A program made the position numbers and the translations under genes. From contig NZ_JAMXST010000003.1 in assembly GCF_024124905.1 (NCBI RefSeq), positions 434,001-498,000 on the forward strand: 64,000 nt of DNA. Reading direction: 5' to 3'. Shown here piece by piece: positions 50,730 to 58,974 of the stretch. Each line of letters opens with the position of its first letter. Positions within the stretch are counted from its first letter, which is position 1. Below the pieces are notes generated by a model. It was not told where the DNA came from. It was given only the letters and a program-made list of their open reading frames with translations, and made no database searches. The stretch is from Cellulosimicrobium cellulans (GTDB taxonomy: Bacteria; Actinomycetota; Actinomycetes; Actinomycetales; Cellulomonadaceae).

Positions 50730-51101
50730 TCAGGCGTGGACGACGTTCGCGAGGATGCCGTGCTGGGTCAGGCGCGTGCCGATCGCCTGGTCGACCTCGG
50801 AGAACGCCTTGTTCGAGCGGGCCACGCCGATGGCACCGGCCATGGCGCCGTGCCCCGTCGGGCGGTCGATGCGGGCGACGAGCTGGTCGCCGTGGAGCAT
50901 GAAGTCGACCGTGAAGACGAGGTGCTGCGCCTTGCCGGCGAACGCGCCGAGCCAGAACGTCTTCTGCTTGCTCCCGCGCTCGGCGGCCCACTGGCCCGTC
51001 GGGCGCGTGGTGACGGTGAAGCCCTGCTCCTGGAGCGCGGCGTGCAGGTGCTGCTTGGCGACCTCGGGGTCGCCGGACAGGAAGTAGTCGACCGTGGCCA
51101 T
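50730..51101 (-). CDS. conserved hypothetical protein
   Basis: A small cytosolic protein of 123 residues ([20 protein letters not shown], then [23 protein letters not shown]). It has no cysteine, no signal and no membrane segment; the pattern of alternating strands and helices ([34 protein letters not shown]) suggests a compact alpha/beta fold. ATG 51101 follows AGGAG. I do not recognise a family. It is divergent from the zinc-independent L32 gene, and Zur box 5 lies 120 bases upstream of its start, so zinc control cannot be excluded. Confidence 0.7.
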   Translation of the reverse strand: MATVDYFLSGDPEVAKQHLHAALQEQGFTVTTRPTGQWAAERGSKQKTFWLGAFAGKAQHLVFTVDFMLHGDQLVARIDRPTGHGAMAGAIGVARSNKAFSEVDQAIGTRLTQHGILANVVHA

Positions 51102-51220
51102 GCTGGCTCCTCGTGGCGTTCGTGGCTGGCTGTGACGGGGTGTGACCGCTGTGTCGCCGCCGCTCGGGCGGACGGCCCTCGGGATGCTACCGCCCGCCCG
51201 CGTCCGCCCGGCGAACGTCT

Positions 51221-51235
51221 TGAGAATCGTTCTCA
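51221..51235. promoter_or_regulatory. Zur box 5 (L32)
   Basis: TGAGAATCGTTCTCA is the most symmetric box (six Watson-Crick pairs and one G-T). It overlaps the -35 of a promoter: TTGAGA 51220-51225, 17-bp spacer, TAGGCT 51243-51248. Confidence 0.9.
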
Positions 51236-51278
51236 TGAACCGCTAGGCTGGGCGTACCACCCACCGGAAGGACTCCCC

Positions 51279-51449
51279 ATGGCCGTGCCCAAGCGCAAGC
51301 TCTCCCGCTCGAACACCCGGGCTCGTCGCTCGCAGTGGAAGGCGCAGGTGCCGGAGCTCGTCACCGTCGTCGTCGACGGGCGCGAGGTCACCCTCCCGCG
51401 CCGCCTCGTCGCGGGCGTGCGTCGAGGCTACGTGACGCTCCCGGAGTGA
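51279..51449 (+). CDS. rpmF: 50S ribosomal protein L32, zinc-independent paralogue
   Basis: A 56-residue L32: [20 protein letters not shown], then [36 protein letters not shown]. The four cysteines of zinc-bearing L32 are all absent. ATG 51279 follows GGAAGGA. It has its own Zur box and promoter and a terminator at 51459-51488. With L28, L33, S14, L31 and L36 it completes a set of six cysteine-poor ribosomal proteins. Confidence 0.93.
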   Translation: MAVPKRKLSRSNTRARRSQWKAQVPELVTVVVDGREVTLPRRLVAGVRRGYVTLPE

Positions 51450-51458
51450 TCCCGGTGC

Positions 51459-51488
51459 CCGACGGCGCGTGCCGCCCCGCGCCGTCGG
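51459..51488 (+). terminator. terminator of the L32 gene
   Basis: A perfect 11-bp stem (CCGACGGCGCG / CGCGCCGTCGG) with an 8-base loop, nine bases past the stop. Confidence 0.75.
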
Positions 51489-51510
51489 CCCGCCGTGGCA
51501 GCATCCTCGG

Positions 51511-52806
51511 GTGAGCGAGCCGAGCCCCGACCCGACGTCCGGCCCCGTCCCCGGGCGCGGGGAACGGCGCGAGCAGACCGGGTGGTCGCGCGCCGACCTG
51601 CACGGGCACGGCCACGCGCACGGGCCGGCGGCCCCGGCGACGCGGCGCGTGCGTCTCACGCTCGCGGCGTTCCTCGTCCCCGCCCTGCTCGCCACGCTGG
51701 CCGGGCTGGTCGCGCTGTGGCCCGCGTCGGCGGACGTCCCGGACCGCATCCCCGTCGCGGCCGAGGGCAGCTCGGTCCTGCGCGCCACGGTCACCGGGCC
51801 GATCGACGCGGAGACCGGCGAGGTGCCCGCCCGCCTCGACGCCGGTTCCCGCGCGGGCGGCGAGGACGTCGGTGGCGACGCCATCACCGTCAGCGCGCCG
51901 CCCGAGTACGTCGCCTACGGGTTCGACGAGGGTGACCGGCTTCGCGTCCTCTACATCGCCGAGGCCGTCGGGGCGGGCGCGAGCCCGTACGTCTTCATGG
52001 ACTTCGAGCGCGGGCTCCCCATCGGGATCCTCGCGGTCGCGTACGCCGTCGTGGTGCTCGCGGTCGCGCGCTGGCGGGGCCTCGCGGCGCTCGCCGGGCT
52101 CGCGGGCGCGTTCGTCGTCATCACCTGGTTCACCCTGCCCGCGCTGCTCACGGGCCAGGACGCGCTGGGCGTCGCGCTCGTGACGTCGTCGCTCGTCATG
52201 TTCGTCGTCCTCTACGTCGCGCACGGGTTCACCGCGCGCACGTCGACGGCGCTGCTGGGCACGCTCGCCGGGCTCGCGCTCACGGCCGTGCTGGGGTGGT
52301 GGGGCTCGGGCGCGGCCAACATCACGGGGCTCACCTCGGAGGAGTCCCTGTGGATACCCCAGTACGCGCCCGCCCTGGACATCCAGGGCGTGGTGCTGTG
52401 CGGCATCGTCCTCGCGGGCATGGGTGTGCTCAACGACGTGACCATCACCCAGGCGTCGGCGGTCTGGGAGCTGCGGGCGGTCGCGCCGCTCGCGACCCGG
52501 CGCGAGCTGTTCGCGCGCGCCATGCGCATCGGGCGCGACCACATCGCCTCGACCGTCTACACGATCGCCTTCGCCTACGTCGGCGCGGCCCTGCCGCTGC
52601 TCATGGCGGTCTACCTCTCCGACCAGAGCCTCGCGACGAGCCTCACCTCGGGCGAGATCGCGGAGGAGGTCGTGCGCACGCTCGTCGGCTCGATCGGCCT
52701 CGTCCTCGCCATCCCGATCACCACGGCCATCGCGGCGCTCACCGTGCCGGGCACGGCGTCCGTGGGGTCCGTCCCCGTGGGTAGGGTCGAGGTCCCCGCG
52801 GCCTGA
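51511..52806 (+). CDS. YibE/F family membrane protein
   Basis: A 431-residue protein with a His-containing cytosolic N-terminus (LHGHGHAHG), one helix, an extracytoplasmic domain (about 75-165; PVAAEGSSVLRATVTGPIDAETGEV) and seven further helices. Typical YibE/F stretches include GILAVAYAVVVLAVARWRG, ALDIQGVVLCGIVLAGMGVLNDVTITQASAVWEL and AYVGAALPLLMAVYL. Function of the family is unproven. The His-rich start is notable beside the zinc island, yet no Zur box precedes it. GTG 51511 is chosen. Confidence 0.85.
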   Translation: MSEPSPDPTSGPVPGRGERREQTGWSRADLHGHGHAHGPAAPATRRVRLTLAAFLVPALLATLAGLVALWPASADVPDRIPVAAEGSSVLRATVTGPIDAETGEVPARLDAGSRAGGEDVGGDAITVSAPPEYVAYGFDEGDRLRVLYIAEAVGAGASPYVFMDFERGLPIGILAVAYAVVVLAVARWRGLAALAGLAGAFVVITWFTLPALLTGQDALGVALVTSSLVMFVVLYVAHGFTARTSTALLGTLAGLALTAVLGWWGSGAANITGLTSEESLWIPQYAPALDIQGVVLCGIVLAGMGVLNDVTITQASAVWELRAVAPLATRRELFARAMRIGRDHIASTVYTIAFAYVGAALPLLMAVYLSDQSLATSLTSGEIAEEVVRTLVGSIGLVLAIPITTAIAALTVPGTASVGSVPVGRVEVPAA

Positions 52807-52838
52807 CGACGGCCCGGCGGGACGACGGGAGGACGACG

Positions 52839-53756
52839 GTGACGGGGACGACGAGCGGCCGAGACGGCCGGGACGGCCGGAGCGCAGCGGTGCTGGGGCC
52901 GGGAGGGGTCGGTGGGCTGGTCGGCGCGCTGCTCGCGCGGTCCGGGGCCGACGTGACGTTCCTCGCGGGGGAGGCCACGGCGGCGGCGCTGACCGAGCAC
53001 GGGGTGCACGTGCGCAGCCGGCAGGTCGGCGAGCTCCACGTCCCCGCGCGGGCGGTCACGCGGCTCGACCGGCGGGTCGACGTCGTGCTCGTCGCGGTCA
53101 AGCAGACCGCGCTCGACGACGCGCTCGACCGGGTGCCGCCCGAGGCGCTCGGCGACGGCGTCGTCGTCCCGTTCCTCAACGGGCTCGACCACCTCGACGT
53201 GCTGCGCGCACGCTACGGGACCGAGCGCGTGCTGCCCGCGACGATCAGCGTCGAGTCGGCGCGCGTCGCCCCGGGGGAGATCGAGCACACGAGCGCGTTC
53301 GTCGACGTGGGGCTCGCGCCCGGCGCCGTCGAGCCGGAGCGCGTCGAGGCCGTGCGGAAGCTCCTCGACCGGGCCGGGATCGAGACGAGGGTCCACGCGG
53401 ACGAGACCGCGCTGATGTGGGCCAAGCTCTCGTTCCTCGCCCCGTTCGCCCTGCTCACGACGACGTACCGTGCCCCGATCGGGGACGTGCGCACCGCGCA
53501 CGGTGCCGAGCTCGAGGCGCTCGTGCGCGAGGTCGCGGCCGTCGCCGCGGCGAGCGGGGCACCGTCGGACCCCGAGCGGACGCTCGCCCGCTACGAGCGC
53601 TTCGCGCCGGAGGCCAAGTCCTCGATGCTGCGGGACGCCGAGGCCGGTCTCCCGCTCGAGGTGGACGCCATCGGCGGCGCGATCGTCCGGGCCGCCGACC
53701 GTGCGGGCGTGGACGCGCCGCTCACGCGCGCGCTCGTCGCCGGCCTCGGCGGCTGA
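52839..53756 (+). CDS. ketopantoate reductase family (PanE/ApbA-like) oxidoreductase
   Basis: A 305-residue NADP-dependent reductase. The N-terminal Rossmann motif is AVLGPGGVGGLVGALLARSGADVTFLA, and the catalytic Lys lies in VLVAVKQTALDDAL. The C-terminal helical domain has WAKLSFLAPFALLTTTYRAPIGDVR (with the conserved K) and EAKSSMLRDAEAGLPLEVDAIGG, the family signature before the end. Known: PanE makes pantoate for coenzyme A; many paralogues act on other 2-keto acids. Gene context does not tell which. GTG 52839, 32 bases after the YibE/F stop. Confidence 0.87.
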   Translation: MTGTTSGRDGRDGRSAAVLGPGGVGGLVGALLARSGADVTFLAGEATAAALTEHGVHVRSRQVGELHVPARAVTRLDRRVDVVLVAVKQTALDDALDRVPPEALGDGVVVPFLNGLDHLDVLRARYGTERVLPATISVESARVAPGEIEHTSAFVDVGLAPGAVEPERVEAVRKLLDRAGIETRVHADETALMWAKLSFLAPFALLTTTYRAPIGDVRTAHGAELEALVREVAAVAAASGAPSDPERTLARYERFAPEAKSSMLRDAEAGLPLEVDAIGGAIVRAADRAGVDAPLTRALVAGLGG

Positions 53757-53840
53757 CGGCGGCGTCCGCCGGGAGCCTTCACCGGACCGCCACGCGACCC
53801 CCTGTGGACGCGTCCCCAGGCGCCTCACAGGTTCGCCAGG

Positions 53841-56800
53841 ATGTCCGTCATGAGAGAGCCGTGGGTCGACGTCGCGCTGGCGCGGCTGCCCGAGACGCGT
53901 TCCTGCCCCGCGTGCGCCGCGACGCTGCGGTCGTCCCGCTGCGACCGGTGCCTGCTCGACCTCACCGGCCCGCTCGCGTTCGAGGTCGCCGCGGCGTCGA
54001 GCGAGGCGGCCGACGCGCTCTCGCGTCGCCAGGTCGCCCTCGACGCCCTGCGCGCGGCCCAGCCCGAGGCCGCCGCGTGGGCGGCCCGTACGGCCGCCGC
54101 CCCGCCCGGAGCCCGCGCGGTCCCCGCCGGCCCGCCCGGCGCGATGCGCCCGCTCGACCCGACCGGCCGCGGACAGGCGGGCCCGCGCCCGCCCGCCGTC
54201 GCGCCGGTGGCCGGGACCGTGGCCGGCACCGTGCCCGCGCCCGGGCCACGCCGTCCGGCGCCGGTCCGTCCCTCGCTGCCCGGGTCGCCCGGGTCGCCGG
54301 CCGGGTCGGTCCCGCCCGCACCCGCGGGGTCGCGCGCCGCCGTCGTGCCGGGCGCGGCGCCGTCGCGCTCGGTGGGTCTCCAGCCCGTCCTCGCCGGGGC
54401 GGGGGCGGGACTCCTCGCCGTCGCGACGGTCGTCTTCGTGTTCTTCACCTTCGCGGACGACCTCGCCCTGCGCGCCCTCGTGACGGGGGTCGTCACGGTG
54501 CTCACGGTCGGGGTCGCGGTGCTCCTGCGGTCGCGCGGCCTGCGCTCGTCCGCCGAAGCCGTCGCGGCGCTCGCCGTCGTGCTCGCGGTCGTGGACGTCG
54601 AGCTCGCGCTGAGCGCGTGGGGCCTCGACCGCGTCGGCACCGCGGCGGCGCGCGCGTCGCTGCTCGCCGCGGTCGTGGCCGGCCTCGGCGTGGTCGGGGA
54701 CCGGGCGCGCGTCCGGGCGTGGGTGACGAGCGCCGTGGTGCTCGGGCCGCTCGTGCCGCTCGTCGCGGCGCCGGCCGCGCAGGCGCCGTGGGGCTGGGCG
54801 GCCGCCCTCCTCACGACGGCGTGCCTCACGGCGTTCGCCGCGCCCGTCGCGGCGCGCTCCGGCGCGCGGGCCGGCAGCGCCCTCCGGGGCGAGCAGGCGC
54901 TGCTCGGCGTCGTGCGCACGGTCGCCGTGCCGCTCGCCGTGGTCGTCGGGCTGGCCGTCGCCGCCCCGCCGGGCCTCCCGACCGGCTCCGGGGCTGCCTT
55001 CGTCGCGCTCGGCGCCGCGCTCGCGGCCGTGCTCCTGCGCGTCACGACCCGCGAGCGGCGCTGGTACGCGGTCGGCGGCGCGACGGCCGTCCTCGCGGGC
55101 GCGCTGCTCGGGATCGGGGGTGACGTCGCATGGCTCGGCCTCGTCCCCGCCCTCGCGGCCGGCACGTGGCTCCTCGTCCTCGCGCTCACCTCGCCGCGTG
55201 CGGTGTCCGGCGTGCTCGGCTCCCCGGCCCCGGCGGTCGGACGGTCGGACGCCCTCCTCGGCGGCGCGGTCGTCGCCCTCGTCGGGGCCGGGCCCGCGCT
55301 GGCCGTCGCGGGGGTGCGCGCGGCGGAGGTCCTCGTGACCGGCACCGCCGGGACCGCCGCGACGCTCGACGACGCGCCCCTCGGCGTCGGGGTCCTGTCC
55401 GCCGGGCTGTGGGGGGAGGGCGTCCGCGGCGGCACCGTCGGCGCGGCGCTGCTCGACGGGACGCTTCTCGGCCTGCTGTCCGCCCTGGTCGTCCTGCTCG
55501 TCGCCGCCCGGCTCCCGCTGCGCACGCCCGTCGCCGTGCCGTTCCCGCGCCTCGCCGGGGCGCGACGGCTCGGTGCCGCCCCCGTCGTGCGGACGGGGCG
55601 CGCGCTCGGTCCGTGGGTGCTCCTCGCGCTCGTCGTCGCGCTCGTGCTGGACCCGCGGCTCGCGGGCGTCACCTCGCTCCTGCTGCTCGCGCTGCTCGCG
55701 GCCCTGCTCGTCGTCGCGACCGCCCGGCCCGTCACGACCGCTCCGCCCGACGGGCACCGGGCGGGCCTGGCGGCCGGGGCCGGCGACCCGGGGGTCGGCG
55801 CCGGTGGCGCCGCGCCGGGCGCGATCGTCCGCGCCGTCCGACGAGGGCTCGGTCGTGCCCTGCGCCCGGTCGCCGGGGCGCTCCCCGCCCCCCGAACCGT
55901 CCTGCGGCACGGTGCCGTGCCGGTCGGACGGGCCGAGGCGCGCGTCTGGTACGCGGCCGCCGTCGCGGGCGCGATCGTCGCCGTCCTGCTCCTCGTCGCC
56001 GGCTCGTGGGTCGCACGCCCGACCGCGACGGCCGGGGCGGTCGTCGTCGGCGGGCTCCTGCTCGCGGCGCGGGCCGCCGCGCCGCGCGCTCTGCACGCCC
56101 CGCTCGTCGGCACCGCCTACGGCTACGCGCTGCTCGTGGTCGGCGTGACGCTCGCGTGGAGCGGCGCCGGGACCGTCGCGGTCCTGTGCGCGGTCTCCGG
56201 GGTCGCCTCGCTCGCCGCGCTCGCGGTGACGCTCGTCCCGCGCGTCGACCGGGACTCGTGGTGGGCCGTGCTCGGCGTGACCGCGGTGCCGTTCGGCCTC
56301 GGCGTCCTCACGGTCGTCGACGAGCGCAGCTGGTGGTCCGTCGCCGCGTGCGCCGCGATGCTCGCGCTCGAGGTCGTGCTCGTCGGCTCGCGGCGGCCCG
56401 GGTCGGTCACCGCGCTGCGCGTCCTCGCCGCGGCGCTCGTCCTGCCGACGGCGGCCGTCGCCGTCGTCAGCGCGGGCGCCCTTCTCCTGCCGGGCAGCGG
56501 GTCGCCCGTCGTGCTGCCGGTCGTCGCGCTGCTCGTGGCGACGGCGCTCGCCGCGGCCCGCCCGGTCACGGCCCGGATCCACCTGGCCGCCGGTCGCGTC
56601 GCCGTCGAGGCGAGCGCCGCGCTCACGGGGGCGATCGCCGTCGGGCTCGCGTTCGGGCGCCCTGCCGCCGGGCCCACGGTCGCGGTCGCGGTGCTGCTCC
56701 TGCTCGCCGTGGGCGCCGGCCTCGCCGCGCGCGACCGGGACCGGCGCGGCGAGTGGTGGCTCGCCGCCGCGCTCGCGACCGCCGCGCTGTGGACGGCGCT

Positions 56801-58085
56801 CGCCGCCGCGGAGGTCGGGCTCGTCGAGGCGTACACCGCGCCGCCCGCCCTCGCCGCCCTCGTCGTGGGGGCGCTGCTCGCACGCCGCGGGCGCCGGTGG
56901 TGGGAGCTCGCGAGCGCGGGGCTGGTGCTGCTCGTCGTGCCGTCCGTGCTCGCCCTGGGCGCGGCGCCGGGCGCGGGCGACGTCCGGGCGCCGCTCCTCG
57001 TCGTGGCCGGGGCCGGGTGCGTCCTCGCCGCGGTGCTGCTGGGCCGCGGGACCGGCGAGGGCGGCTGGCGACGCGCCGCGGCCCTGCGGCTCGCGGGCGC
57101 GGGAGTGCTCGCGGCGACCGGCGGGACCGTCGAGTCGCTCCACGTCGCGCACGCGCCGGGCGGCGGCGCGGTGTTCCTGCTCGGGTTCGCCTGGGCGCTC
57201 GCCGCGGGCGGGGTCGCGCTCGGCGCGGGCCTCGTGGGCGCCCGGGTGGTGGCGGGTGGCCGGGGCCGGGGCGCCGACGTCGCGCGGCGCTGGGCCGTGG
57301 CGCCCGCCGCCACCCTCGCCGTGGTCGGGGCCGTCGCGAACGTCCGGCCGGTGTGGGGCGTCATCGCGACGGTCTGGCTCGTCGAGGTGGCCCTGCTCGC
57401 GCTCCTCGTGGTCGGGGTGCGGCGCGCGGTGCGCGGTCGGCTCGACCTCCCGCCCGCCTGGTTCACGTGGTCGCTCGCGCTCGTCGCCGCGATCGGCGCG
57501 TGGTCGCCGCGCGAGCTGCGCGTCGAGGTCTTCTCGGTCCCGCTCGGCGTCGGCCTGCTCGTCGCCGGGTACCTCGCGCTCGCGGCCGGCACGACGGCGG
57601 TGCCCGGCACCTCGGGCGGCACGGCGGGCGACGGCCTCGGTGCTCCGGGCGGCCCGGCCGGGGCGGCCCGCCAGGCGGGGGCGCAGGCGAGCGCGCCGCC
57701 GTCGCTCGCCGGGTGGCCCGTCGGGTTCGCCGGGTCGTGGCGGACCCTCGCCCCCGGCCTGCTCGCGCTCCTCGGGCCGTCGGTCCTCGCCACGTACACC
57801 GACGCGCGCACCTGGCGGGCCGTGCTCGTCGTCGTGCTCGCGCTGGCCGCGGTGCTCGTCGGGACGCGCAAGCATCTCGCGGCGCCGTTCCTGCTGGGAG
57901 TCGCGGTGCTGCCGGTCGAGATCCTCGTCGTGTTCGTGTCCCAGCTCGGCACGCGCATCTCCGCCGGACCCTGGATGCTGACGCTCGCCGCGGCCGGCGG
58001 CCTGCTGCTCATCATCGCGACGTACTACGAGCGCCGGATCGCCGCGTACGACGGCGCCGCGGCGTACGTGCGCGACCTCCGCTGA
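53841..58085 (+). CDS. giant multi-span membrane protein with N-terminal zinc ribbon (SCO7613-like)
   Basis: A 1414-residue protein. Residues 1-40 hold CPAC and CDRC, a zinc-ribbon-like cluster, then a helical segment and a Pro/Ala-rich linker to about residue 170. The rest is more than 30 hydrophobic helices of low complexity (Ala, Val, Leu, Gly) with basic loops and no charged catalytic motif. It matches in plan the actinobacterial membrane proteins named after Streptomyces SCO7613; function unknown. An ATG three codons later is an equal start. It is preceded by a protein of metabolism and followed by a two-component pair, with no visible link. Confidence 0.8.
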   Translation: MSVMREPWVDVALARLPETRSCPACAATLRSSRCDRCLLDLTGPLAFEVAAASSEAADALSRRQVALDALRAAQPEAAAWAARTAAAPPGARAVPAGPPGAMRPLDPTGRGQAGPRPPAVAPVAGTVAGTVPAPGPRRPAPVRPSLPGSPGSPAGSVPPAPAGSRAAVVPGAAPSRSVGLQPVLAGAGAGLLAVATVVFVFFTFADDLALRALVTGVVTVLTVGVAVLLRSRGLRSSAEAVAALAVVLAVVDVELALSAWGLDRVGTAAARASLLAAVVAGLGVVGDRARVRAWVTSAVVLGPLVPLVAAPAAQAPWGWAAALLTTACLTAFAAPVAARSGARAGSALRGEQALLGVVRTVAVPLAVVVGLAVAAPPGLPTGSGAAFVALGAALAAVLLRVTTRERRWYAVGGATAVLAGALLGIGGDVAWLGLVPALAAGTWLLVLALTSPRAVSGVLGSPAPAVGRSDALLGGAVVALVGAGPALAVAGVRAAEVLVTGTAGTAATLDDAPLGVGVLSAGLWGEGVRGGTVGAALLDGTLLGLLSALVVLLVAARLPLRTPVAVPFPRLAGARRLGAAPVVRTGRALGPWVLLALVVALVLDPRLAGVTSLLLLALLAALLVVATARPVTTAPPDGHRAGLAAGAGDPGVGAGGAAPGAIVRAVRRGLGRALRPVAGALPAPRTVLRHGAVPVGRAEARVWYAAAVAGAIVAVLLLVAGSWVARPTATAGAVVVGGLLLAARAAAPRALHAPLVGTAYGYALLVVGVTLAWSGAGTVAVLCAVSGVASLAALAVTLVPRVDRDSWWAVLGVTAVPFGLGVLTVVDERSWWSVAACAAMLALEVVLVGSRRPGSVTALRVLAAALVLPTAAVAVVSAGALLLPGSGSPVVLPVVALLVATALAAARPVTARIHLAAGRVAVEASAALTGAIAVGLAFGRPAAGPTVAVAVLLLLAVGAGLAARDRDRRGEWWLAAALATAALWTALAAAEVGLVEAYTAPPALAALVVGALLARRGRRWWELASAGLVLLVVPSVLALGAAPGAGDVRAPLLVVAGAGCVLAAVLLGRGTGEGGWRRAAALRLAGAGVLAATGGTVESLHVAHAPGGGAVFLLGFAWALAAGGVALGAGLVGARVVAGGRGRGADVARRWAVAPAATLAVVGAVANVRPVWGVIATVWLVEVALLALLVVGVRRAVRGRLDLPPAWFTWSLALVAAIGAWSPRELRVEVFSVPLGVGLLVAGYLALAAGTTAVPGTSGGTAGDGLGAPGGPAGAARQAGAQASAPPSLAGWPVGFAGSWRTLAPGLLALLGPSVLATYTDARTWRAVLVVVLALAAVLVGTRKHLAAPFLLGVAVLPVEILVVFVSQLGTRISAGPWMLTLAAAGGLLLIIATYYERRIAAYDGAAAYVRDLR

Positions 58086-58260
58086 CGCAAATCCCTACCG
58101 ACTGGCCCGTTTTCGCGCCGCGTGGCCCATAATGATCGGGGCCCGCCGCGTGCCGGCGGGCGAATCGGCAACGGAGGAGCAGGGCGAGGCCGCGACGGCA
58201 CACGGCAGTGTCCGCCGGCGCGGTCGTGCCCGGGGGACACAGTCCCTGGAGAACGGCATC

Positions 58261-58974
58261 GTGATCAGGATCGGCATCGTGGAGGACGACCCCGCGAGCA
58301 GCGCGCTGCTCGTGGAGTACCTGCGACGGTACGAGCGCGAGCACGACGAGCAGTTCGCGGTCGCCATGTTCACCGACGGCGAGCAGGTCGTCGCCGGGTA
58401 CCGGCCCGACTTCGACATCCTGCTCCTCGACGTCGAGATGCCGCACCTGGACGGGTTCAGCGCCGCGCAGCGCATCCGGCAGGTCGACGCCGACGTCGTG
58501 CTGATCTTCATCACGAACATGACGCAGCACGCGATCAAGGGCTACGAGGTCGACGCGCTGAGCTACATGCTCAAGCCGCTGCGGTACTTCGCGTTCTCGC
58601 AGGAGCTCAAGCGGTCGGTCGCGCGGCTCCGGCGCCGGTCGGCGGACTACCTGCTGCTCGCGGTCGACGGCGGGCTCGCTCGCGTGTCGACCGACGACAT
58701 CGTCTTCCTCGAGAGCGCGAAGCACCGGACGACCGTGCATACCGTGGACGGACGGTACTCCGTCGTCGGGCCGCTCAAGGCGCTCGAGGCGCAGCTCGAG
58801 GGCAAGGACTTCTTCCGCAGCAACAGCGGCTACCTCGTCAACCTGCGGCACGTGCTGGCCATCCAGGGCAGCAGCGTGCTCCTGGTGGGCGGGCACGACC
58901 TGCTCATCAGCCGGGCCCGCAAGAAGGCGTTCCTCGCGGCGCTCACCGACTACCTCGGGGCGCGACGCGCATGA
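58261..58974 (+). CDS. LytTR-family response regulator
   Basis: A 237-residue AgrA/LytR-type regulator. GTG 58261 follows GGAGAA and opens the receiver domain: acidic pair Asp9-Asp10, phosphorylation site Asp57 (ILLLDVEMPHLDG), conserved Lys in YMLKPL. The LytTR domain (about 140-237) contains VFLESAKHRTTVHTVDGRYSVVGPLKALEAQL and FFRSNSGYLVNLRHV, the DNA-binding beta fold. The stop overlaps the kinase start (ATGA). Two promoters downstream carry tandem repeats with the 21-bp period that LytTR proteins bind, so these are the likely targets. Confidence 0.92.
   Translation: MIRIGIVEDDPASSALLVEYLRRYEREHDEQFAVAMFTDGEQVVAGYRPDFDILLLDVEMPHLDGFSAAQRIRQVDADVVLIFITNMTQHAIKGYEVDALSYMLKPLRYFAFSQELKRSVARLRRRSADYLLLAVDGGLARVSTDDIVFLESAKHRTTVHTVDGRYSVVGPLKALEAQLEGKDFFRSNSGYLVNLRHVLAIQGSSVLLVGGHDLLISRARKKAFLAALTDYLGARRA

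Noticed and set aside
52611-57875. A 1754-codon minus-strand frame opposite the giant membrane protein
   Set aside because: Composition is low-complexity Arg/Gly/Glu/Asp, as expected from the complement of Ala/Val/Leu codons; the plus strand has a good start, zinc-ribbon motif and membrane helices.
58103-58128. Possible autoregulatory direct repeat TGGCCC...TGGCCC before the LytTR operon
   Set aside because: Period is 20 bp and the sequence does not match the ACCGnnCGTGC repeats at the two GH3-linked promoters, so I could not support it as a LytTR site.
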